Part shown: positions 22,336-35,819 of the stretch, piece after piece
How the letters are laid out: each line of letters starts with the position of its first letter
Numbering within the stretch: position 1 is the first letter of the stretch
From: Stomorhina lunata
Taxonomy: Eukaryota > Arthropoda > Insecta > Diptera > Rhiniidae
Length of the DNA stretch: 64,000 nt
Assembly: GCA_933228675.1 (NCBI GenBank)
Contig: OW121742.1
Span: 40,596,585 to 40,660,584 of the forward strand
Direction: 5' to 3'
Position numbers and translations under genes: made by a program
Notes under the pieces: generated by a model
What the model was told of the DNA's origin: nothing
Databases searched by the model: none
What the model saw: only the letters and a program-made list of their open reading frames with translations

Positions 22336-23890
22336 GCTTAGTCTAGGTCTTAGTTTAAATCTTTGTGTATGCCTTTTTTATTGTATTTGTTTCTTACTCT
22401 GACTTAATCTTTATCTGGTTTCAAATTATTTTTTCCTACTTCTCTTGTGTAGGGTGTCAAATATTTATGCATATGGAGCAAAAATCAATTGACAACATAT
22501 AAACAAACAAATAAACTATCACTTTGTGCAACATTTGGTGGCATGAATTATAAACCAAAAAACAACTAAAACTCAAGCCACACATCGGCTGAACATACAA
22601 ACGCTTACATAGACGATACTATACCCAGATTTTGTATCTGAAGACGAAATAATTTCCAAAGTGGAACCAGGCAAACGTGGGAGTCAAAATCAATTGGTTT
22701 ATAGCGTTTAATATCTTGTGAATCATTGAGTTAGGGGACAGTTTTCAGTTTAATACAAATTTAAACTTTTGCTTTTTGAAGTTAAAATGTGTTCAAAACT
22801 GATTTAAGGCAAAACAAATAAATATTTAAAATTATTATCTTATTTGCTCAAATACCTCAAGGGCTTTAAATTGTAATCGGTATTTAATAATGGTCAAATT
22901 TATTTAAATGACATTTTTTATTATAGGAAAGGAGGAAATGATAAAAAGCGATTTTAAAGAAGTTATTAAATTTTTTCAAGATTAAAGGATGAGATTTTTG
23001 GTAGTGGGTAGTTTTGGCACAATAAAATGAGTTACTTTAGTATATAAATTTAACATATGGTTCTAGTACAAATTAAGCCATTTATTAGTTTTTGTTATTA
23101 TTTGTTATTAAATTTCTGTATTATTTAGTTTAATTTATTAACAACGATTTTTCAGTTCAATTATTTTGATAAAAAATCAACATAAAGTGGCGCCATTATA
23201 GACTAACTGACAGCCTCTCAGTTTAGATTTTGGTTTTTTCGATTTTTTTTCCTCAGAATTAAAAAAAAAATATAAGCCAAAATTAGAATTAGTTTTAATA
23301 TTAGGTATTTGAAAGTGTTTGGTAAAAATTCAAAATTTGGTCGACCAAAACGAAGTGATTTTGGTCGACCAAATTAGTTTAGTTTTGGTCTGTAATGAAA
23401 ATCTAAATTTGAAATGTTCGATTTGCTATTTTAATGATTAATCTAGACATGACCCTTTTTTTAACAAACTATATCTATCGACAATTCCTGTTCTTACTTT
23501 TTCGAACACCCAATATTTAACTTTAAAAACGTTGGTTTTATTACTCATTAAATGGATTTTATTTTTATTTTGATTTATAAAAAATTCAAGTAAATAAAAT
23601 TTGTTTTCAAACTTTGTTAATAATAACTTGACATGGAAATTAGTTTACACTTGAATTTAGATTTTATGTTTTTTTCGGTAATTATAAGCAGATTTTGTTG
23701 CAGTATTTGTTAAACATTATTAAAAATCTAACGTTTTTTGCGGTTAACCAAAATGATTTATTGCACTCATGTCATCTAACTCGCCTAAACATAAAAATTA
23801 TACCAAAAAAAAAAATTTATATACATTTAGGAAAATGTAGACGAAATTTAGTTACCAGAGGTAAAAAGGTATGAAATCATATAACTTAAA
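22336..23890. other. AT-rich spacer
   Basis: No gene is supported. A 32-codon frame (22,613-22,708, stop at 22,709) has better amino-acid composition than its surroundings and is discussed under findings. Two identical 14-bp palindromes TTTGGTCGACCAAA lie at 23,336-23,349 and 23,360-23,373. The rest is featureless A/T-rich sequence. Confidence 0.5.
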
Positions 23891-24750
23891 TTTCATATCA
23901 TTTATAGAAAAATTTTTCAATAATTGACTATTAAAAGAAATTTTTCGGAAAATTGACTATTTATAGGAAATTTTTCGAAAATTGACTATTTATAGGAAAT
24001 TTTTCGAAAATTGACTATTTATAGGAAATTTTTCGAAAATTGACTATTTATAGGAAATTTTTCGAAAATTGACTATTTATAGGAAATTTTTCGAAAATTG
24101 ACTATTTATAGGAAATTTTTCGAAAATTGACTATTTATAGGAAATTTTTCGAAAATTGACTATTTATAGGAAATTTTTCGAAATTGACTATTTATAAGAA
24201 ATTTTTCGAAAATTGACTATTTATAGGAAATTTTCGAAAATTGACTATTTATAGGAAATTTTCGAAATTGACTATTTATAGGAAATTTTTTCGAAATTGA
24301 CTATTTATAGGAAATTTTCGAAAATTGACTATTTATAGGAAATTTTCGAAAATTGACTATTTATAGGAAATTTTCGAAAATTGACTATTTATAGGAAATT
24401 TTTCGAAAATTGATAATTTATAGGAAATTTTTCGAAAATTGACTATTTATAGGAAATTTTCGAAAATTGACTATTTATAGGAAATTTTTCGAAAATTGAC
24501 TATTTATAGGAAATTTTTCGAAAATTGATTATTTATAGGAAAATTTTCGAAAATTGATTATTTATAGGAAAATTTTCGAAGACTGACTATTTGTAGGAAA
24601 TTTTTCGAAAATTGTAAATTTATAGCAAATTTTTCGAAAATTTACTATTTGCAAAAAATTTGTTTAAAGATTGACTTTTCATAAGAAATTCTTCGAATAT
24701 TGACTAATTTTAGGAAAGTGTTCGAAGATTGTCTTTTTATAAGATACAAT
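23891..24750 (+). repeat. 29-bp satellite, orientation A
   Basis: About 29 units of GGAAATTTTTCG / AAAATTGACTATTTATA, highly uniform in the centre and decaying from about 24,590 onwards. Several units have lost one T (GGAAATTTTCG), giving a 28-bp period between 24,230 and 24,360. It faces the orientation-B array at 25,376 across a spacer of about 625 bp. Confidence 0.96.
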
Positions 24751-25375
24751 TGATTTCTAAGTCGATCGATGTTCGTCATATTTTTAGAATTTGTCGAAAA
24801 TATTTGAGTTCAAAAATTTTTTGAATTAAATTAAAATTCATTTCATTCCTTTAGATTTTTGCATTTTTTTCCTTGTACTACCAGACATGTCTACTGCTTA
24901 TTTTTGCTCTCGTTTATTGATTTTCTTATTTAGATTTTGTTTATAAAAATTTACTTATAAGTAAATTTTTAGTTTTTGTCTTTACAATTGATAGATAATT
25001 TTTTTTTTTTAATTTATACGATACCCCGGTCCAGACAAATAATGATACACGAAACCAAACTTAAAATTTAAATATGTTTAGAAATGTTTGCTTTATGTTC
25101 AAAATTTTGTCAGATTTACACATACGCCTGCGCCTTTTCACAAAAATTACTACGAAACTAAAAAATTTGTTAACTCAAATCAACAAGTGGGGTAAATAAG
25201 GTAAATGAGGTTGAAAACTAAACTGAAATTTTTAATGTAAAGTGGCATATGGTGGACTTGAGTTAATGTAGTTTTGTCTCGGCTGCCTGTCACGGTGGCA
25301 AAGTGCTGGGGTAAAATGAGAATAGGCTACGCTATAATATACACTGTGATACACAAGGAAACTTCTCCTAATAAA
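24751..25375. other. Spacer between inverted 29-bp arrays
   Basis: Non-repetitive, AT-rich. It contains a GC-richer stretch around 25,255-25,320 (CTGCCTGTCACGGTGGC). I see no open frame or element of significance. It would be the loop of the inverted pair on either side. Confidence 0.5.
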
Positions 25376-27875
25376 AGTCAAATTTTGAAAAATTTCCTAT
25401 ACATAGTCAATTTTTGAAAAATTTCCTATAAATAGTCAATTTTCGAAAAATTTGCTATAAATAGTCAATTTTCGAAAAATTTCCTATAAATAGTCAATTT
25501 TCGAAAAATTTCCTATAAATAGTCAATTTTCGTAAAATTTCCTATAAATAGTCAATTTTCGTAAAATTTCCTATAAATAGTCAATTTTCGAAAAATTTCC
25601 TATAAATAGTCAATTTTCGAAAAATTTCCTATAAATAGTCAATTTTCGAAAAATTTCCTATAAATAGTCAATTTTCGAAAAATTTCCTATAAATAGTCAA
25701 TTTTCGAAAAATTTCCTATAAATAGTCAATTTTCGAAAAATTTCCTATAAATAGTCAATTTTCGAAAAATTTCCTATAAATAGTCAATTTTCGAAAAATT
25801 TCCTATTAATAGTCAATTTTCGAAAAATTTCCTATAAATAGTCAATTTTCGAAAAATTTCCTATAAATAGTCAATTTTCGAAAAATTTCCTATAAATAGT
25901 CAATTTTCGAAAAATTTCCTATAAATAGTCAATTTTCGAAAAATTTCCTATAAATAGTCAATTTTCGTAAAATTTCCTATAAATAGTCAATTTTCGTAAA
26001 ATTTCCTATAAATAGTCAATTTTCGAAAAATTTCCTATAAATAGTCAATTTTCGAAAAATTTCCTATAAATAGTCAATTTTCGAAAAATTTCCTATAAAT
26101 AGTCAATTTTCGAAAAATTTCCTATAAATAGTCAATTTTCGAAAAATTTCCTATAAATAGTCAATTTTCGAAAAATTTCCTATAAATAGTCAATTTTCGA
26201 AAAATTTCCTATTAATAGTCAATTTTCGAAAAATTTCCTATAAATAGTAAATTTTTGAAAAATTATCTATAAATAGTCAATTTTCGAAAAATTTCCTATA
26301 AATAGTCAATATTCGAAAAATTTCTTATAAATAGTCAATTTTCGAAAAATTTCCTATAAATAGTCAATATTCGAAAAATTTCTTATAAATAGTCAATTTT
26401 TGAAAAATTTCCTATAAATAGTCAATTTTCGAAAAATTTCCTATAAATAGTCAATTTTCGAAAAATTTCCTATAAATAGTCAATTTTCGAAAAATTTCCT
26501 ATAAATAGTCAATTTTCGAAAAATTTCCTATTAATAGTCAATTTTCGAAAAATTTCCTATAAATAGTAAATTTTTGAAAAATTATCTATAAATAGTCAAT
26601 TTTCGAAAAATTTCCTATAAATAGTCAATATTCGAAAAATTTCTTATAAATAGTCAATTTTCGAAAATTTTCCTATAAATAGTCAATTTTCGAAAAATTT
26701 CCTATTAATAGTCAATTTTCGAAAAATTTCCTATTAATAGTCAATTTTCGAAAAATTTCCTATAAATAGTCAATTTTCGAAAAATTTCCTATAAATAGTC
26801 AATTTTCGAAAAATTTCCTATAAATAGTCAATTTTCGAAAAATTTCCTATAAATAGTCAATTTTCGAAAAATTTCCTATAAATCGTCAATTTTCAAAAAA
26901 TTTCCTATAAATAGTCAATTTTTGAAAAATTTCCTATAAATAGTCAATTTTCGAAAAATTTCCTATAAATAGTCAATTTTCGAAAAATTTCCTATAAATC
27001 GTCAATTTTCAAAAAATTTCCTATAAATAGTCAATTTTTGAAAAATTTCCTATAAATAGTCAATTTTCGAAAAATTTCCTATAAATAGTCAATTTTCGAA
27101 AAATTTCCTATAAATCATCAATTTTCAAAAAATTTCCTATAAATAGTAAATTTTCGAAAAATTTCCTATAAATAGTAAATTTTCGAAAAATTTCCTATAA
27201 ATAGTCAATTTTCGAAAAATTTCTTATAAATCGTCAATTTTCAAAAAATTTCCTATAAATAGTCAATTTTCGATAAATTTCCTATAAATAGTCAATTTTC
27301 GAAAAATTTCCTATAAATAGTCAATTTTCGAAAAATTTCCTATAAATAGTCAATTTTCGATAAATTTCCTATAAATAGTCAATTTTCGAAAAATTTCCTA
27401 TAAATTGTCAATTTTCGATAAATTTCCTATAAATAGTCAATTTTCGAAAAATTTCCTATAAATAGTCAATTTTCGAAAAATTTCCTATAAATAGTCAATT
27501 TTTGAAAAATTTCCTATAAATAGTCAATTTTCGAAAAATTTTGTATAAATAGTCAATTTTCGAAAAATTTCCTATAAATAGTCAATTTTCGAAAAATTTC
27601 CTATAAATTGTCAATTTTCGATAAATTTCCTATAAATAGTCAATTTTCGATAAATTTCCTATAAATAGTCAATTTTCGAAAAATTTCCTATAAATAGCCT
27701 ATTTTCGCAAAATTTCCTATAAATAGTCAATTTGCGAAAAAATGCTTATAAATAGTCAACTTTCGAAAAATTTCCTATAAATAGTCAATTTTCGAAAAAT
27801 TTCCTATAAATAATCAATTTTTGAAAAAATTCCTATAAATAGTCAATTTTCGAAGAAATTCTTATAAATTTTATT
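25376..27875 (-). repeat. 29-bp satellite, orientation B (long, homogeneous)
   Basis: About 86 units of CTATAAATAGTCAATTTTCG / AAAAATTTC. Marked variants recur in blocks. For example, TCGTAAAATTT occurs near 25,530-25,560 and again near 25,967-25,997. The TAGTAAATTTTTGAAAAATTA variant occurs near 26,249 and 26,566, and TATAAATCGTCAATTTTC near 26,878 and 26,993. These show repeated duplication of multi-unit blocks. It is decayed in the last 200 bases. Confidence 0.97.
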
Positions 27876-28105
27876 ACTTAAATTTTTTCCGTAGATAATT
27901 TTTCTTAATGAAATTTTTGCTATAGAAAAATTTTCTTAATGGAATTTTTTCTATAAAAAAATTTTTTTAATGAAAGTTTTTCTATAGAAAAATTTTCTTG
28001 ATGAAATTTCTTCGTTTTAATGAAATTTTTTCTATAGAAAAATTTTCTTAATGAATTTTTTTCTATAGAAAATTTTTATTAACAAAATTTTTATATAGAA
28101 AAATT
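27876..28105. repeat. Short CTATAG-family array
   Basis: About seven units of TTTTTTCTATAGAAAAATTTT followed by CTTAATGAAA directly join the end of the 29-bp array. Same family as the large arrays at 33.5-51.2 kb. Confidence 0.9.
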
Positions 28106-29160
28106 GGTTTTTGTAGCCCAGTGTTTTTAAAGTTCACATTGAAATGCTTGCAAATGACAAATATACACCTGCTTTTGGAGTAGTTACCTGTTTTTGTCCA
28201 TAAAAAATATTATAGTCTTGTCCTTTTGACATTTTTTGTTGGTCTATTCTTATGGTTTTATTGAAGTTGTAAATTTTTTTAATTTATTAAGCAAAATTTG
28301 CAAACTTTTAATTTGTGTTCTATATCTTAATTTACTAGGACTTTATCAAACTCTTACACCTGTTTTATTTATGGACAATCGAGCCAGACAATAAAATATT
28401 TTGAGTAATTGATATCGTGTCCAACAAAAGGAGTGGCACAGGCGTTGGTGTAGGCAACCTGGAATATGTATTCGGAAATTATTATTTGTTAAAATTATGA
28501 TAATTTTTTAAGATCTTGAAATTAATGTAAACTTTAAGTATTTCATTTAGTCTAAACAAAAATATTTTCTTATATAAGCAAAAATTATTTATTATGAACC
28601 TGAAAATATAGTCTTGCCCATTTTATTAACCTTTAGTTGAAGTCATACCTCATTGTAAATCAACTCCTCGAACACTTTAATTCGTTTTGTTAAACATTTT
28701 TTTTCGAAGTTATTTCGACTTATAAATTAATGTTCCACCAAGAATTTTAATATAATTTATCCTCTATTATATTGTTATACAATCTAATATTTATTTAGTT
28801 GTTAAATTTCTAATGTAAAACTTTGTTAGTTAAACCAATTGCCGTCGTTGCTGCTGCTGCTGTTCGATGTCCGTTTTTCATAATAAAGTAATATTGAAAA
28901 ATTACCAACAATTTAATTTAACAATGCGGCATAACTATTACGAAAAATCCAAAAAACAAGCCCAATTTAAACAAAATGTGAACTCTTTTGTCGCCGAACA
29001 ATTTTTGTATTATAGACCCATTAAATAAACTACAATATCTAATGTTTTGGTGGAGAATGAGAGTAAACGCGGGATTTGGCTTTTGACTTAGGCAGGATGC
29101 TAGGCGGACGGATAATTTGGTCGATACTTTTTGCTAGAGTACAGAAATAAACGAATACAA
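28106..29160. other. AT-rich spacer
   Basis: Non-satellite DNA between arrays. It contains GTCGTTGCTGCTGCTGCTG near 28,847 and two partially complementary stretches (CCTGTTTTTGTCCATAAA near 28,189 and TTTATGGACAATCG near 28,368). No coding region is supported. Confidence 0.5.
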
Positions 29161-31820
29161 ATTTATAGGAAATTTTTCAAAAATTGACTATTTATAGGAA
29201 ATTTTTCGAAAATTGACTATTTATAGGAAATTTTTCGAAAATTGACTATTTATGGGAAATTTTTCGAAAATTGACTATTTATAGGAAATTTTTCGAAAAT
29301 TGACTATTTATAGGAAATCTTTGAAAAATTAAGTTTTTATAGGAAATTTTATTTGAAAATTGACTTTTGATAAGAATTTTTTCGAAAATTGGCTATTTTT
29401 AGGAAATTTTTTTGAAATTGAGTATTTTTTATAGGAATTTTTTTGAAAGTTGAGTATTTAGAGGAAATTTTTCAAAAACTGAGTACTCAAAGGAAATTTT
29501 TCTAAAATTGAAAGGAAAATTTTTCGAAAATTGTTTATTTATAGGAAAGTTTTCGAAAATTGACTATTTATAGGAAATTTTAGTAAATTTTTTTTGAAAT
29601 TGAGTATTTTTTATCGGAATTTTTTTGAAAGTTGAGTATTTAGAGGAAATTTTTCAAAAACTGAGTATTCAAAGGAAATTTTTCTAAAATTGTCTATTTA
29701 TAGGAAATTTTTCAAAAATTGACTATTTATAGGAAATTTTTCAAAAATTGACTATTTATAGGAAATTTTTCGAAAACTGACTATTTATAGGAAATTTTTC
29801 GAAAACTGACTATTTATAGGAAATTTTTCGAAAAAAGACTATATATAGGAAATTTTTCGAAAACTGACTATTTATAGGAAATTTTTCGAAAAAAGACTAT
29901 TTATAGGAAATTTTTCGAAAATTGACTATTTATAGGAAATTTTTCAAAAATTGACTATTTATAGGAAATTTTTCGAAAACTGACTATTTATAGGAAATTT
30001 TTCGAAAACTGACTATTTATAGAAAATTTTTCGAAAAAAGACTATTTATAGGAAATTTTTCGAAAATTGACTATTTATAGGAAATTTTTCGAAAATTGAC
30101 TATTTATAGGAAATTTTTCGAAAATTGACTATTTATAGCAAATTTTTTTGAAAATTGACTATTTATAGGAAATTTTTAAAAAATTGTCTACAATAGGAAA
30201 TTCTTCGAAAATTGACTATTTTTAGGAAATCTTTGAAAAATTGAGTTTTTATAGGAAATTTTATTTGAAAATTGACTTTTGATAGGAATTTTTTCGAAAA
30301 TTGGCTATTTTTAGGAAATTTTTTTGAAATTGAGTATTTTTTATAGGAATTTTTTTGAAAGTTGAGTATTTAGAGGAAATTTTTCAAAAACTGAGTACTC
30401 AAAGGAAGTTTTTCTAAAATTGAAAGGAAAATTTTTCGAACATTGACTATTCAAAGGAAATTTTTCGAAAATTGTTTATTTATAGGAAAGTTTTCGAAAA
30501 TTGACTATTTATAGGAAATTTTAGTAAAATTGGATATTTTTAGGAATTTTTTTTGAAATTGAGTATTTTTTATCGGAATTTTTTTGAAAGTTGAGTATTT
30601 AGAGGAAATTTTTCAAAAACTCATTCAAAGGAAATTTTTGTAAAATTGTCTATTTATAGGAAATTTTTCAAAAATTGACTATTTATAGGAAATTTTTCAA
30701 AAATTGACTATTTATAGGAAATTTTTCGAAAACTGACTATTTATAGGAAATTTTTCGAAAATTGACTATTTATAGGAAATTTTTTGAAAACTGACTATTT
30801 ATAGAAAATTTTTCGAAAATTGACAATTTATAGGAAATTTTTCGAAAATTGACTATTTATAGAAAATTTTTCGAAAATTGACTATTTATAGCAAATTTTT
30901 CGAAAATTGACTATTTATAGAAAATTTTTCGAAAATTGACTTTTGATAGGAAATTTTTCGAAAATTGACTTTTGATAGGAAATTTTTCGAAAATTGACTT
31001 TTGATAGGAATTTTTTCGAAAATTGACTATTTAAAGGAAATTTTTCGAAAATTGACTTTTTATATGAAATTTTTCGAAAATTGACTATTTATAGGAAAAT
31101 TTTCGAAAATTGACTATTTATAGGAAATTTTTCGAAAATTGACTATTTATAGGAAATTTTTCGAAAATTGACTGTTTATAGGAAATTTTTCGAAAATTGT
31201 CTGTTTATAGGAAATTTTTCGAAAATTTACTTCTTAAAGGAAATTTTTCGAAAATTTACTTTTTAAAGGAAATTTTTTGAAAATTGACTGTTTATAGGAA
31301 ATTTTTCGAAAATTGATTATTTATAGAAAATTTTTCGAAAATTGATTATATATAGGAAATTTTTCGAAAATTGATTATTTATAGGAAATTTTTCGAAAAT
31401 TGATTATTTATAGGTAATTTTTCGAAAATTGACTATTTATAGGATATTTTTCGAAAATTGGCTTTTTTAAGAAATTTTTTAAAATTGGCTTTTTAAAGGA
31501 AATATTTTCATTAATTGATTTTTTATTGGAAATTTTTCGAAAATTTACTATTTATAGGAAAGTTTTTGAAAATTGACTATTTATAGAAAATTTTTCGAAA
31601 TTTGACTATTTATAGGAAATTTTCAAAAATTTACTATTTATACGAAATTTTTCGAAAATTGACTATTTAAAGGAAATTTATCGAAAATCGACTATTTATC
31701 ATAGATTTATCGAAAATTGACTTTGACTATTTATAGAAAATTTTTCAAAAATTTACTATTTAAAGGAAATTTTTCGAAAATTTACTATTTATAGGAAATT
31801 TTTTTGAAAATTGACAAAAA
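29161..31820 (+). repeat. 29-bp satellite, orientation A, with higher-order repeat
   Basis: About 90 units of GGAAATTTTTCG / AAAATTGACTATTTATA. A variant-rich block including CTGAGTACTCAAAGGAA and TTGAGTATTTAGAGGAAA starts near 29,310 and recurs about 912 bp later (GAGGAAATTTTTCAAAAACT at 29,461 and 30,373). This is a higher-order repeat of roughly 30 units. The right end decays from about 31,450 into unrelated sequence. Confidence 0.96.
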
Positions 31821-33544
31821 AAAACATTTCTAAAAACTTTTCTGACCTACTAATTTTAATCGATTAATTGAATACTTCCATTCTCACAAGCTTTTCGGCT
31901 AATTTTGTTTTTCTTTTCTATAACTTCAATTGTAAATATCTTAGCTTAAAGCAAATAACCGATTAATCGAACTTAAAATTCAAAATTGCCATTAATTCAA
32001 ATAAATAGAAAGGCCGACTGAATTACATAAAATCCTACGAATTTATAAGCTTTAAAGCTTTAAACACTAGTAGTTAGTACGAGTGGAGTACGAGTAACAT
32101 CATGTTTTCCACTCTATTTTTTTCTATTTTATTGTATATTTTTTTCGCATTTAGTGGAGATTTTTATTTGTAGTTTTTGTTGGCTGTTGATTTTTTTATA
32201 ACAAAATCTTTTAGCGCACTCTCGACTCTTACGGCAAAGGCAACAACAGCAAAGGCTTTGGTAAAACACTTAATAAGAATAATCATGGTAATAATCATTA
32301 TTGACCAATAATCGATGAATGGGGATGTTGTTGCGTTGTAATGTTGTAAGTAGTAATCGTAGTGAATGTGGCAGTAGCAGTGGAAGTTTCTGCAGAAGTA
32401 GCAGCAACAGTAACATATTGAAATCATGTTGCCAATAATGAAAATCCACTCAAATAAAACATCTATTGTATATCGAAAGTATTTATGAAGAAAAAAACTT
32501 GGACTAAGAAAAGTTAATATTTATGCAATGTGAATATTGAGGTATGAAATAGTTATGAAATTGGAGCCTTCTTATAGGATCCCATACACAAGGAGTTGGT
32601 TATCAAAATTTAGTAAATACATATGAGTCTATATAGGAGTTAAGGCAAGTGACTGAGACTAAATGCATGAGATTTAAACTTTAAAAGTTCTTGGGCATAA
32701 ACAAAATTAAGTGACCATTAAAATGCCATAAACTCAGTTATGTCGCATACCATGTTATTACTTACACACTCTCCATCAGTCGGGGAACTATTTAGCCATT
32801 GCAGTGTAAAAAAGGCTGCATGCTTTGGTATAGAGTAGTTGTAGGCAGCTACAGCAGCAACAGCAACTTAATGGCTGCAGAGTAATGCATTCTGCCATTC
32901 ATTCAATTGTATGTACTGCTCGTTCAGTGAGTGAGTGACTGAGTGTGTGAGCTGGGAAATTGTCGGTATAATTTTCGTTCAAGTCTTTAAAAAAAGCGGT
33001 GGTGGCGGCGGTATTATTCATAAAGGATTATAGTCATCATTATTACCATCATCATTTATTGTAGATGATGGCACTCACATGCACATATTCATAGTATTCC
33101 TAGGTAGATTACCTTAGAATAAAATATTTTATATACACTATTTTTTTCTCCTTAGCCCGATTATGACCATTTACAACATGATGATTTTGACATCATGGTT
33201 GCCACTGCCGCTTATCTTCTAGTGGTTGGGTTTGAGTCTAAGAAGCCAACAACGCATTGGCCATAATGATGACGTTGATGAAAATAGTATTTAAGTGATA
33301 ATTTTGTTTATCACAATCATGTTCGGGCTGTTAAAGTTTAATTTGTTATAATTTATATTCCTTGATGCCTTTGAAATAATGAATATAAAATGGAAAATCT
33401 TGATGAGTTTTTAAGTCTCAGCATTCCCATAAAATAAAATGCTACCTACCCAAGACTAGCTACTCTACAATTATGGCTTATTAATTAGTCTTAATTTATT
33501 GCGAATAATTTAAGTTTTTAATATCAAGTTTCTAATGTTGATGT
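31821..33544. other. Non-satellite spacer
   Basis: Mixed-composition DNA with simple-sequence patches: GTAGCAGTGGAAG near 32,373, AGCAACAGCAAC near 32,852, GAGTGAGTGACTGAGTGTGTGAG near 32,929 and GGTGGTGGCGGCGG near 33,000. A pyrimidine tract ending CTCCTTAG at 33,155 is followed by 36 open codons up to TAA at 33,264, but no good donor follows. I do not call an exon there. Confidence 0.45.
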
Positions 33545-35819
33545 TAGTTTTCATAGAAAAAAAATTTATAATGAAAATTTTTGTATGGAAAAAATTTTAT
33601 AATGAAAATTTTTGTATGAAAAAAATTTTATAATGAAAATTTTTCTATAGCAAAAGTTTTATAATAATAGTTTTTTATTAGAAAAGAATTTATAGTGGAA
33701 ATTTTTCTATAGAAAAATTTGTATAAAGAAAATTTTTCTATAGAAAAAATTTTATATCAAAAATTTTTCTATAGAAAAAATTTTATATCAAAAATTTTTT
33801 ATAGAAAAAATTTTATAATGAAAATTTTTCTATAGAAAAAATTGTTTAATGAAAATTTTTCTATAAAACAAATTTTTAAAGGAAATTTTTCTATAGAAAA
33901 AATTTTTTAATGAAAAATTTTTGTAATGGAAATTTTTCCATAGAAATTTTATAAATAAATTTGATAATGAAAATCTTTTCTATAGAAAAAATTTTATAAT
34001 GAATATTTTTCTATAGAAAAAAAATTTATAATAAAAAATTTTTCAAATTGAATAATATTTACATCCCGACTATTTTGTTATTTTTTGATAAAAATTTTTC
34101 TTTAGAAAAAAATTTATAATGAAAATTTTTCTATAGAAAAAATTTTAGAATGAAAATGTTTCTATAGAAAAAATTTTAGAATGAAAATCTTTTTTATAGA
34201 AAAAATTTTAGAATGAAAATCTTTTCTATAGAAAAATTTTTATAATGTAAAATTCGATAGAAACAATTTTAAATTGAAAATTTTTCGATAAAAGAAATTT
34301 TATAAAAAAAAATCCTATAGAAAAAACTTTATAATGAAAATTTTTCCATAGAAAAATTTTTATAATGAACATTTTTCCATAGAAAAAATTTTTATAACGA
34401 AAATATTTCCATAGAAAAATTTTTATAATGAAAATTTTTATAATGAACTTTTTTTTATAGAATGAAAGTTTTTTTATAGAAACAAATTTATAAGAGACAA
34501 TTTTTCTTTAGAAAAAAATTTTATAATGAAAATTTTCCTACAAAAAAAAAAATTTCTATAGAAAAAATTTTTTAATGAAAATTTTTCTGTAGAAAAAAAT
34601 TTATAATAAAAATTTTTCCATAGAAAAAATTTTATAATAAAAATTATTCTATGGAAAACTTTTTATTATGAAAATTTTTCTACAGAAAATTTTTTATAAT
34701 GAAAATTTTTCTATAGAAAAATTTTTATAATGAAAATTTTTCTATAGAAAAATTTTTATAATGAAATTTTTTATAATGAAAATTTTTCTATAGAAAAATT
34801 TTTATAATGAAAAATTTTCTATAGAAAAATTTTTATAATGAAAATTTTTCGATAGAAAAATTTTTATAATGAAAATTTTTCGATAGAAAAATTTTTATAA
34901 TGAAAACTTTTCGATAGAAAAATTTTTAGAATGAAAATTTTTCGATAGAATAATTTTTATAACGAAAATTTTTCGATAGAAAAATGTTTATAATGAAAAT
35001 TTTTCGATAGCAAAATTTTTATAATGAAAATTTTTCGATAGAAAAATTTTTATAATGAAAATTTTTCGATAGCAAAATTTTTATAATGAAAATTTTTCGA
35101 TAGAAAAATTTTTATAATGAAAATTTTTCAATAGAAAAATTTTTATAATAAAAATTTGTCGATAGAAAAATTTTTATAATAAAAATTTGTCGAAAGAAAA
35201 ATTTTTATAATGAAAATTTTTCTATAGAAAAATTTTTATAATGAAAATTTTTCTATAGAAAAATTTTTATAATAAAAATTTTTCTATCGACAAATTTTTA
35301 TAATGAAAATTTTTCTATAGAAAAATTTTTATAATGAACATTTTTCTATAGAAAATTTTTTATAATGAAAATTTTTCTATAGAAAAATTTTTATAATGAA
35401 AATTTTTCTATAGAAAAAATTTTATAATGAAAATTTTTCTATAGAAAAAATTTTATAATGAAAATTTTTCTATAGAAAAAATTTTATAATGAAAATATTT
35501 CTATAGAAAAAATTTTATAATGAAAATTTTTCTATAGAAAAAATTTTATAATGAAAATTTTTCTATAGAAAAAATTTTATAATGAAAATTTTTCTATAGA
35601 AAAAATTTTATAATGAAAATTTTTCTATAGAAAAAATTTTATAATGAAAATTTTTCTATAGAAAAAATTTTATAGGGAAAATTTTTCATAGAAAAAAATT
35701 TTATAACGAAAATTTTTTTACAGAAACAATTTTAGAATGAAAATTTTTCTATAACAAAAATTTTAAAATAAATAGGAAAAATTTTATAATTTTATATAGA
35801 AACATTTTTATAATGAAAA

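Noticed and set aside
33151..33266. Possible exon after CTCCTTAG with 36 open codons
   Set aside because: No acceptable donor follows and a second frame is also open. The peptide matches nothing I know.
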